Assembly (NCBI RefSeq): GCF_001704155.1
Contig: NZ_CP016294.1
Location: forward strand, 4,027,501-4,091,500
DNA length: 64,000 nt
Origin: Stenotrophomonas rhizophila
GTDB lineage: Bacteria > Pseudomonadota > Gammaproteobacteria > Xanthomonadales > Xanthomonadaceae
Direction of reading: 5' to 3'
The notes under the pieces were generated by a model, which saw only the letters and a program-made list of their open reading frames with translations, did no database searches and was not told where the DNA came from. The translations under genes were made by a program, and so were the position numbers. Of this stretch, positions 11,187 through 17,686 are shown in pieces. The number at the start of each line of letters is the position of its first letter. Position 1 is the first letter of the stretch.

Positions 11187-11217
11187 TCTATGAGAAAGGG
11201 GCTTTCCTTAAAGGGGT

Positions 11218-11246
11218 GTATCGACCAACGGTCGATACCTACCGGA
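11218..11246. repeat. SMAG-type palindrome inside the effector/lipoprotein cluster
   Basis: GTATCGACC-AAC-GGTCGATAC (11218-11238) is followed by CTACC. It lies between the effector start and the stop of the upstream lipoprotein gene, next to two smaller hairpins (CCGGACATCGTGTCCGG and CATCGACGTCTTGTCGATG). On a polycistronic mRNA it could tune expression between immunity and toxin genes; that is inference. Confidence 0.75.
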
Positions 11247-11291
11247 CATCGTGTCCGGGCAACGCGCATCGACGTCTTGTCGATGTACTGC

Positions 11292-11852
11292 TCAGTCTTC
11301 GATGTAATCCACCTCCGGGTGAGTGATGCCGAGCTTGGCGATCAGCTGCGAATACTCGTCGTTGTTGGGCGACTGCGCATCGGCTTCGCCGCGCAGGGGC
11401 GGGGTGTTGTGGGTCAGCTGCTTGCCATCGGCGTCGTACAGCGTGAACCATTCGCAGAACGCGCAGCCGAACGGCAGTTCGCCGTACTGCACCACGAAAT
11501 ACGAAGCGCCCTGCTTGTCTTCAGCGCAGGCCAGGCCAACAGCGGTGTAGTCACCCAGCTCTGCCGGGGTCTCGATGGCACGGCGCTGGCCGTCCTTCTC
11601 GATCTCCAGGCGGGTGCGGGTGGTGTCGCCGTCCTTGGTCGGCAACGCGGTCAGGTGCAGCGTGGCACCTGGGCATTCCTTGTGCATGCCTTTCTCTTCC
11701 TGCGGTGTGGGTGAAGGGGTAGTCGCCGCTGCGACCGCAGGCGCGGCGGCGGTTTCCGGAGTGGCGGCGGTGCCGCCCTCCCCGGTGGGTGCATTGCACG
11801 CAGCCAGCAACAACGCCAGTGCGGCAGTCGGAACGAAACGCAGTGTGGACAT
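11292..11852 (-). CDS. Periplasmic lipoprotein, candidate immunity protein (X-Tfi-like)
   Basis: A lipoprotein signal (AALALLLAAC) gives a mature N-terminal Cys, followed by an Ala/Pro/Thr-rich linker and a ~130-residue domain with four further cysteines (KECPG, GLACAED, GCAFCEW). The start at 11852 has GGGAG at good distance; an adjacent GTG is one codon upstream. I do not recognise the globular domain. Immunity proteins against peptidoglycan-attacking type IV effectors are typically periplasmic lipoproteins encoded immediately upstream of the toxin, which is its position here. That position is the only evidence for the role. Confidence 0.6.
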   Translation of the reverse strand: MSTLRFVPTAALALLLAACNAPTGEGGTAATPETAAAPAVAAATTPSPTPQEEKGMHKECPGATLHLTALPTKDGDTTRTRLEIEKDGQRRAIETPAELGDYTAVGLACAEDKQGASYFVVQYGELPFGCAFCEWFTLYDADGKQLTHNTPPLRGEADAQSPNNDEYSQLIAKLGITHPEVDYIED

Positions 11853-11867
11853 CACCCGCTCCCTGGA

Positions 11868-12410
11868 TCAGATCGACTCATCGGCCATGCGCACCAGCTG
11901 CCAGCACGGGCGCTGGGCAAAGTAGTACGACTGCTGGTTGCTGGTATCGGGCGTGCGGATCAGCACCTTCATGCTGCCATCGGCCTCTTTGGTTACCTGC
12001 ATCTCGCGGCCCACGGCCTTCAGGCCCGAGGGGTTGGGCATAACCGGCCAGGTGACCTCGCTGAGCGGGACCTTCTCGGTGACCAGGGTGGGCTCGCCCT
12101 GCCCTTCGGTGTCGTAGCGTTCGCTCAACAGCGGGTCGGCTACCGACTTCTCCTGCAGGGCGATCTTCCTGCCGAACTCCGGCAGGAACGCATCGAAGTT
12201 GGCCAGTTCGCAGGTGGCGGAGGCATCGGCGGCAGTGGCCGCTGCGGTGGGCTCGGCAGTGGCGGGTGCGGCGGCCGGGGCGGCAGCAGGTGCTGCGGCG
12301 ACGGGTGCGGCGGGATCCGCCGGAGCGGTCGGGGCGGCGTCGGGCTTGCACGCGGCCAGCAGGATGCTCAGCGACAGGGCGAGCAGCGTCATGGGACGAT
12401 GATGGGACAA
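11868..12410 (-). CDS. Second lipoprotein of the effector cluster, function unknown
   Basis: The 180-residue product has a lipobox (LSILLAAC) followed by a long Ala/Pro-rich linker (to about residue 65) and a ~110-residue domain with two cysteines (ATCELANFD, RPCWQLV). The start is TTG at 12410, supported by AGGAGG five bases upstream; an internal ATG at 12392 is too far from that site. It ends 15 bases before the next lipoprotein gene, so the two form an operon, probably with the effector. It could be a second immunity protein or an unrelated envelope protein; no family was recognised. Confidence 0.6.
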   Translation of the reverse strand: MSHHRPMTLLALSLSILLAACKPDAAPTAPADPAAPVAAAPAAAPAAAPATAEPTAAATAADASATCELANFDAFLPEFGRKIALQEKSVADPLLSERYDTEGQGEPTLVTEKVPLSEVTWPVMPNPSGLKAVGREMQVTKEADGSMKVLIRTPDTSNQQSYYFAQRPCWQLVRMADESI

Positions 12411-12529
12411 CGGATCCTCCTGATTCGTGTCGTGGCGCGCATCACACTACGCCGGGGGGCGTAGCATAGCGGCGCGCCAATGCCATGGCGTTCACATCCC
12501 GCCCACGGACCCGGGCGGTGACGACATGC

Positions 12530-12566
12530 GTGATGAAACGCACGTAGTTAACGTGAAGCTCATCAC
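12530..12566. promoter_or_regulatory. Extended dyad, candidate operator between the lipoprotein operon and the VOC gene
   Basis: Arms GTGATGA (12530-12536) and TCATCAC (12560-12566) enclose a second inverted pair CACGT (12541-12545)/ACGTG (12551-12555) with a 5-base centre. The two nested pairs are symmetric about one centre near 12548, inside the 237-bp divergent gap. This is more order than expected by chance and suggests a regulator binding two helical turns. Confidence 0.45.
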
Positions 12567-12647
12567 ATTGTAAGGGCCAAGGATCCATTCTCCCAGCCGG
12601 CGATGTCAGCCTTTTGACATCACCTCCTCCTTTCGGTGCCTGGTTCC

Positions 12648-13325
12648 ATGCGCATCCATACGCTCCAGCTTCCCGTTTCCGACGTTGCACAGGTGGGCGC
12701 CTACTTCGCAGAAGTGCTGCAGCTGCCGGTGCAGGACGACGTGGTGCGGATCGGCTGGACCGGCGTGCAACTGCGCCCGGCAGGCAGCGACCCGGTCGGC
12801 GGCGTGCACCTGGCCTTCAATGTGCCGGCCGATCGTTTCGAGGCCTCCACCGCTTGGCTGCTGGCGCGCACGCCGCTGCAGCGCAATGCGAAGGGCGAGG
12901 CGCACTTCACCTTCGGCGGTCGCTGGGAGTCGGAGTCCATCTACTTCGATGGCCCCGATGGGCTGATCCTGGAACTGATCGGGCGGCGCCGGCTGCCTGC
13001 GTCCGGGCGGGTCGGGGCGTTCCACGGCAGCGAGCTGACCTGCGTGAGCGAGGTCGGGCTGCCTACGGCCGACGTGGCCGCGCTGTCTGCCCGCGCCGAA
13101 GCGGCATTCGGGCTGGGCTACCTCAGCCCACCCGTACCGCACTTCGCTGCGCTGGGCGATGACGAGGGCCTGCTGATCGTGGTGGATGCCACCCGCCGCT
13201 GGTTTCCGGAGGAGAAGGTGCTGCCCAACGCCCGGGGCATCGTGGTGACGCTGGGCGACGTGGCGGCGGGCGCGCTGGACGACCCGGCGCAGGGCTGGCA
13301 CCTGCGCGCGCACGCGCCAGCCTGA
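12648..13325 (+). CDS. VOC (glyoxalase/dioxygenase fold) family protein
   Basis: The 225-residue protein begins MRIHTLQLPVSDVAQVGAYFAEVLQLPV, the typical first VOC beta-alpha unit, and contains a second unit with SIYFDGPDGLILELIGRR. This indicates a two-module vicinal-oxygen-chelate fold used by glyoxalases, dioxygenases and resistance proteins. The C-terminal half is divergent and I cannot name metal ligands with confidence, so no reaction is assigned. The ATG at 12648 starts the first strand; an in-frame GTG four codons upstream is possible. It is divergent from the lipoprotein operon. Confidence 0.7.
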   Translation: MRIHTLQLPVSDVAQVGAYFAEVLQLPVQDDVVRIGWTGVQLRPAGSDPVGGVHLAFNVPADRFEASTAWLLARTPLQRNAKGEAHFTFGGRWESESIYFDGPDGLILELIGRRRLPASGRVGAFHGSELTCVSEVGLPTADVAALSARAEAAFGLGYLSPPVPHFAALGDDEGLLIVVDATRRWFPEEKVLPNARGIVVTLGDVAAGALDDPAQGWHLRAHAPA

Positions 13326-13439
13326 TCGCCCCATTCACCTGCGCCCAGTACATTTGCTGCCTTCCGGCAGGTAGAAGCGCGGTTGCCGGGGCAGCCCGCT
13401 CCCAACACAGTGGGAGGGTGCTCAAGCCAGGGTACCGCC

Positions 13440-14774
13440 GTGGAAAAGGTCACGTCCCCCTCCTGCCCCGACCCAACCCAGGCGGACCCTGCGCTTGCGC
13501 CTTTACTGGAAGTGGATGCGCGGCTGGCCAAGCTTGGCAACAGGATCCGCGTGCTGTCCGGGCTGGCGTGGCCGATCGAGATGGAAACCCGCTTCCTCGC
13601 CTCCTGGCGCGCCGGAGCGCCGGAGATGCCGGCCCCGCCGACCCAGCCGGTTGACCACACCGACACCATTGCGGCGCTGGACGACATCCTGCAGCACCTG
13701 GATCGGGGCCATCCCGTGGGCGACTGGCTGTACCGCACCGCGTGGAGCTACCGCGTGGCCGCCAGCATGCTGGCCAACATCGGCAACCCGCGCTTCACCG
13801 CGTGCTCCACGCTGCTGTACGGCCAGCCCAGCACCCGGTACCGCTCGCAGACCACCACCACCGCGCAGTCGGCCGCGCAGATGCTGGCCATCACCGACCA
13901 GCTGATCGGCTCGCAGTACGTGCCGCGCATCCAGTACGACATTCCAGCGCCGGACTTCTCCATGCTGCTGCGCCAGCGCATCGAGCCGTTCTTCACCGAC
14001 GACGAAGTGAAAGTAGTGCTGGATACCGAGCTGGCCTCCAAGGCCGCCGCCGGCAGCAAGGTGATCCGCCTGCGCGCCGATGCGTTGTTCTCGCAGCTGG
14101 ATCTGGACCAGCTGGTCGAGCATGAGGCCTTCATCCACTCGGCCACCCTGCTCAACGGCAAGCACCAGCCGTGGCTGCGCTGCCTCGGCGCGGGTGCGCC
14201 CCGCACCACGCGCACGCAGGAGGGGCTGGCCACGTTCTCGGAGATCATCACCGGGGCGATGGACATCAACCGCCTGCGCCGGCTGGCATTGCGGGTGGTG
14301 CGGTTGCAGGAAGCCCTGGAGGGCGCGGACTTCATCGAGGTGTTCCGCGCGTTCCTCGCTGCCGGGCAATCGGAGGTGGACAGCTACCGCAGTGCGGCCC
14401 GCATCTTCCGGGGCGGTGATGTACGCGGGCGGGTGTGCTTCACCAAGGATGGCGCCTACCTGGAAGGGCTGCTGCTGGTGACCGCTTTCATCAAGCGCGC
14501 CCTGCACGAGAACCGCGGCGACACGCTGCGGCTGCTGTTCTGTGGGCGGGTTGATCTGGGTGACCTGGTCACCCTGGCCCCTTACCGGGACAGCGGGCTG
14601 ATTGCAGCGCCACGTTATGTACCCCCGTGGGCACAGCATCCCGAGCGGGTGCTGGCGACGCTGGCGTTCTCCACGGCCGCGCAGGCGATGCGGCTGGATA
14701 CGTTCGACCTGCAGCGGTTCTCCGCGGTGGAGGATGAACTGATGGCCGGCGCTGCACTCGCTGACGCGCAATAG
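13440..14774 (+). CDS. DUF1704 / QEGLA-motif putative metallopeptidase
   Basis: The 444-residue protein carries the name-giving QEGLATFSE motif and, upstream of it, an HExxxH in VEHEAFIHSATLLNG. This pairing defines the DUF1704 family, annotated as flavohemoglobin-expression-modulating QEGLA proteins and related in fold to eukaryotic MATCAP/TMCP tubulin carboxypeptidases, in which the two His and the QEGLA Glu bind zinc. Its bacterial substrate is not known. The GTG start at 13440 (VEKVTSP) has AGGG eight bases before it; an earlier start would add 19 low-confidence residues. The stop overlaps the terminator of the facing Gln-rich gene. Confidence 0.78.
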   Translation: MEKVTSPSCPDPTQADPALAPLLEVDARLAKLGNRIRVLSGLAWPIEMETRFLASWRAGAPEMPAPPTQPVDHTDTIAALDDILQHLDRGHPVGDWLYRTAWSYRVAASMLANIGNPRFTACSTLLYGQPSTRYRSQTTTTAQSAAQMLAITDQLIGSQYVPRIQYDIPAPDFSMLLRQRIEPFFTDDEVKVVLDTELASKAAAGSKVIRLRADALFSQLDLDQLVEHEAFIHSATLLNGKHQPWLRCLGAGAPRTTRTQEGLATFSEIITGAMDINRLRRLALRVVRLQEALEGADFIEVFRAFLAAGQSEVDSYRSAARIFRGGDVRGRVCFTKDGAYLEGLLLVTAFIKRALHENRGDTLRLLFCGRVDLGDLVTLAPYRDSGLIAAPRYVPPWAQHPERVLATLAFSTAAQAMRLDTFDLQRFSAVEDELMAGAALADAQ

Positions 14775-14797
14775 AAAGGCCCCGCCGAAGCGGGGCC
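14771..14797 (-). terminator. Terminator of the Gln-rich small gene
   Basis: GGCCCCGC (14778-14785) and GCGGGGCC (14790-14797) form an 8-bp stem with a CGAA tetraloop on the plus strand. Read on the minus strand it is followed by TTTCTAT, so it best serves the small gene at 14825-14968. Confidence 0.7.
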
Positions 14798-14824
14798 CTC
14801 ATGGTTCGGCAGTACAGCCAGCCG

Positions 14825-14968
14825 TCACTCTTCCTCGTCCTTCCAGCCCTGCTGCTGATTCTGGTTGCGCTGCTGCTGTTCCTGCTGCTGTTGCTGCTGC
14901 TGGTCGCGTCCGCGCTCCTGCTGCTCACCACGCTGGTTCTGGGAACTCTGATTGCGCTGCTGGGCCAT
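14825..14968 (-). CDS. 47-residue glutamine-rich hydrophilic protein
   Basis: This short gene encodes MAQQRNQSSQNQRG followed by Gln runs and an acidic end (GWKDEEE). Reality is supported by a GGAGA Shine-Dalgarno eight bases before the ATG (GCATCCGGAGACCCGTC) and a dedicated terminator just downstream. The composition is disordered and resembles small stress-related hydrophilins, but no family motif (such as KGG) is visible. Function unknown. Confidence 0.55.
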   Translation of the reverse strand: MAQQRNQSSQNQRGEQQERGRDQQQQQQQEQQQRNQNQQQGWKDEEE

Positions 14969-15399
14969 GACGGGTCTCCGGATGCCGCGAGCGGTATGCC
15001 GCGGTCGAGGCAATCGTGTGCAGGGGCTCGTTAAAACCATGTGGCAATTTGCAGACAGAATTGTCAATCCGTGGGCGTCGACTTCGGCAATCCGCTTGTA
15101 TTTCAATGCTTTCTGCCGCCACCACATTGCTTATGCGAAGACGGAATCCTGATATTCCCGACGTGAAGGAAAGCGTAGTCAGCACGATGAATGTGGGCCG
15201 TTGCGACGACCCCAGACGCGATGATTTGCGCAACCTGTTTTTCGCGATTGATCCGGCCTACCCATATGCGTGGAATCAAACGCTGCGCCTCTGGAAGTTT
15301 GCGGTGCAGGTATCACTTTTCAGGGGTCCCGCTGCATCATTCCGAATGGTGCAAAACGCACATTTGACGTGCGAATTCCTGCCGCGCATGGTTCGCCCC
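14969..15399. other. 431-bp AT-richer region upstream of the type I-like locus
   Basis: This gap is less GC-rich than its surroundings and probably contains the promoter of the S/M-like genes. An open frame runs through it into the S-like gene, but the upstream part (MNVGRCDDPRRDD...) has no Shine-Dalgarno and is unlike any S-subunit N-terminus. A short dyad at 15357-15373 lies just before the chosen start. Confidence 0.55.
15357..15373. promoter_or_regulatory. CGCAC-N7-GTGCG dyad before the S-like gene
   Basis: The inverted pair CGCAC/GTGCG is separated by ATTTGAC and ends 26 bases upstream of the ATG at 15400. It could be an operator or a hairpin controlling the S/M-like operon. Short arms keep confidence low. 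Confidence 0.3.
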
Positions 15400-15999
15400 A
15401 TGAACAATCATCGTCGCAGTACGAAGCTCTCGGACATCGCCAGCATCCGCCAGGGACATCCGTTCCGGGGTGCAATCACCGCCTTCCCGGATGGGCCGGT
15501 CCGCGTGATCCAGTTGAAGAACCTGAGCGCATCGGGCGTGCACAATCCGTGCGATCTGCTGCGTACGCGGCTGCACCCGCGCAAGGCGCCGGACTGGGTC
15601 CAGGAGGGCGACGTCCTGCTCGCCGCACGCGGCGCCCATCCACTCGCGGTGCTGCTGTGCAACCCACCCGCCGACACGGTCTGCAGCCCCCACCTGTATG
15701 TCATCCGTGTGAGCGACCACGAACGGATCATGCCCGCCTTCCTCGCGTGGCAGCTCAACCAGGAAGGCGCACAGGAGTACCTGCGCCGGCAATCCGCGGG
15801 ATCACGTCAGCAGAGCCTCCGCAAGGCAGCCATCGAGGAGTTGCGCGTGCAGCTGCCGCCCCTGCTCCTCCAGCAACGCATCGTGTCCATCGCGCGGGCA
15901 GCGCAGCTCGAGAAGCTTCACTGCGAGCAGATGATCGCCGCAAGGCACCAGGAGGTCGCCCGCTATGCGGCGCACATTCTGGACGAGCGGCCAGGGTGA
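15400..15999 (+). CDS. Half-size type I restriction S-subunit-like protein (single target-recognition domain)
   Basis: The 199-residue protein has one HsdS-type target-recognition domain: it begins RSTKLSDIASIRQGHPFRG, runs through WVQEGDVLLAARG and ends in LRVQLPPLLLQQRIVSIARAAQLEKLH, the hallmark junction of a recognition domain with a conserved spacer helix. Normal HsdS has two such domains (~400 aa); half-size subunits act as dimers in a few systems. In type I systems S chooses the DNA sequence for M and R. The start at 15400 places the domain at the N-terminus; ATG 15388 is an alternative. Its TGA overlaps the ATG of the M-like gene (TGATG), so the two are translationally coupled. Confidence 0.75.
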   Translation: MNNHRRSTKLSDIASIRQGHPFRGAITAFPDGPVRVIQLKNLSASGVHNPCDLLRTRLHPRKAPDWVQEGDVLLAARGAHPLAVLLCNPPADTVCSPHLYVIRVSDHERIMPAFLAWQLNQEGAQEYLRRQSAGSRQQSLRKAAIEELRVQLPPLLLQQRIVSIARAAQLEKLHCEQMIAARHQEVARYAAHILDERPG

Positions 16000-17468
16000 T
16001 GGCGTGCAACGTCCCCGCCACGCTCGCCGCCCTCGTCCACGCCCGCGACGCGCTCGATGGGGGAAAACGGCCCGACGCCGATACCTTCCTGGTCCTCTCG
16101 TTGCTGTTGCTGAAAGTGGCGAGCGACGCCACGTACTACGGCAACCCGGACATTCCGTACTCGCCGGGCGAGCCGCCGCGCTGCGTGCCTTACAGCGTTC
16201 CGCTCCAGGCCCGCTTCGACACGCTGTTCCGGCAACGCCATGCGGAGGGCAATGGCCTGAGGGTGATGAACGCGCTACGCGTGTTCACCCTGGCCAATCC
16301 GCGCAAGCTGGGTGGCCTGTTCCCGACGTTGAAGCTGGAAGATGCGCTGCCCGACGACCCGGTGGTGCGCGATGCCGTGCTGCTGCAGGTGCTGGAGCGG
16401 CTTGCACTTCCGGCATTGGACTTCCGCCAGCAGCGCGGGGTACCCCGCCCGGACGTTGGCGACGCGGTGGACGCCCTGCTCCCTGCGCAGGTGCCCGCAG
16501 GGGTGAGTTGGCTGATGGCTGCGCTCACCCACCCCTGCGTGGATGAGGCGGTCTACGACCCCAGCTGTCGGCAGGGAGCCGTGCTGCGGGCAGCGGCCAG
16601 CTGGATGCGCGATGAGGGAAGTGCGATTGGGCCGGCAGGCCCCGCCCGCTACCCACTTTATGGCCAGGAGCCGGATGCCATGCAGTGCGCGGTGGCCCGG
16701 CTGCGCCTGCTGCTGCAGGGCACGGACACCCCGCGCCTCTTTGTCCGCGACCCGCTGGAGGAACCGCTGCTGCAGGACGGCGAGCTGCAGCGCTTCCATG
16801 TGGCACTGGCGTGCCCGCCGCTTTCGCTGAAGTGGGCGCCAGCGCAGGCCAGCCACGACCCCTACTTCCGCTTCCTGCAGGGCGTGCCCTCCCGGCAGTG
16901 GGCGCACACCGCGCTCATCCAGCACATGTTGGCCACGCTGGAACCGGTACGTGGGCGCATGGCGATCGTGGTGCCGCATGGCGTGCTGTTCCGCGATGGC
17001 GAGGAAGCGCGCATCCGGCAGTGCTGGCTGGACGCGAACCTGGTGGACATGGTGATCGGCCTGCCTGACCGGCTGTTCGCCGGTGCGTCGGTTGCGACCG
17101 CGTTGCTGGTGTTGCGCAAGGCGCGCCGGCATGACGCCGTGCTGTTTGTCGATGCGCGCGGCCTTGCCACGCGTGGGAAGCGCGGTCCGCGGCTTGGTGA
17201 TCAGGCGGCGCGCACCCTGCACCGCCTCTGCAGCGAGCGCAGAACCGTACCCGGCGTGGCGTATCTGGCCAGTTCCGAGGAGCTGGCCCGCAATGGCGGC
17301 AACCTGAGTGTTGCACGCTACGTGCAGCCGGTGGCCCGCTGCCCCGCTGCGGATCTTGCGACATTGCGCGCGCAACGCGCCGAGCTGTCCGCGCGTTTCG
17401 TGGCCCTCCAGGCGGCGTTGAATGCCGAGCTGGATGCGCTGGAGCGGGAACTGTCGGATCTGACCTGA
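15999..17468 (+). CDS. HsdM-like N6-adenine methylase with degenerate catalytic motifs
   Basis: The 489-residue protein follows HsdM end to end: an N-terminal helical domain (LAALVHARDALDGG, LVLSLLLLKVASD), a methylase core and a C-terminal segment. Scaffold stretches such as YGQEPDA, AIVVPHGVLFRDGEEARIR and LVDMVIGLPDRLFAGASV are typical. The functional motifs are changed. The AdoMet loop reads DPSCRQG (187-193) instead of DPxCGSG, and the NPPY/F catalytic motif reads CPPL (272-275), so Asn becomes Cys and the aromatic becomes Leu. N6-adenine methylation should be lost by known chemistry. The frame is open and full length, so this is not ordinary decay. It overlaps the S-like gene. Confidence 0.78.
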   Translation: MACNVPATLAALVHARDALDGGKRPDADTFLVLSLLLLKVASDATYYGNPDIPYSPGEPPRCVPYSVPLQARFDTLFRQRHAEGNGLRVMNALRVFTLANPRKLGGLFPTLKLEDALPDDPVVRDAVLLQVLERLALPALDFRQQRGVPRPDVGDAVDALLPAQVPAGVSWLMAALTHPCVDEAVYDPSCRQGAVLRAAASWMRDEGSAIGPAGPARYPLYGQEPDAMQCAVARLRLLLQGTDTPRLFVRDPLEEPLLQDGELQRFHVALACPPLSLKWAPAQASHDPYFRFLQGVPSRQWAHTALIQHMLATLEPVRGRMAIVVPHGVLFRDGEEARIRQCWLDANLVDMVIGLPDRLFAGASVATALLVLRKARRHDAVLFVDARGLATRGKRGPRLGDQAARTLHRLCSERRTVPGVAYLASSEELARNGGNLSVARYVQPVARCPAADLATLRAQRAELSARFVALQAALNAELDALERELSDLT

Positions 17469-17506
17469 AGCCGCTGCTTTAACCTCTCATCAATTGACCG
17501 AAGCTA

Positions 17507-17530
17507 TCTCGATTGGAATATGCATCGAGA
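17507..17530. promoter_or_regulatory. TCTCGAT-N10-ATCGAGA inverted repeat between M-like and R-like genes
   Basis: Perfect 7-base arms (17507-17513 and 17524-17530) flank an AT-rich 10-base centre in the 218-bp gap. The form suits an operator for a separate promoter of the R-like gene, as seen with controller-protein sites in restriction systems. No controller gene is visible. Confidence 0.35.
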
Positions 17531-17686
17531 ATGCGTTACGCGCTGCGCTCGCCGAACGCATGAAACGGAATGATGCACACAGCAACGGCAGCATTCGTTC
17601 GTCCAGACTGGTGCCATGAACATCATTCGCCAGAAATTCGACGCTCTCTGCGTGCTTGTCTTCGGTTCACAACATGGAGGGCGCGC

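Noticed and set aside
13118-13738. Minus-strand open frames over the VOC/DUF1704 junction
   Set aside because: They overlap two well-supported plus-strand genes and show only Ser/Arg/Pro-rich noise.
15016-15399. N-terminal extension of the S-like gene
   Set aside because: The added residues do not resemble an S subunit and the region is AT-richer with a dyad near 15357; the recognition domain begins right after 15400.
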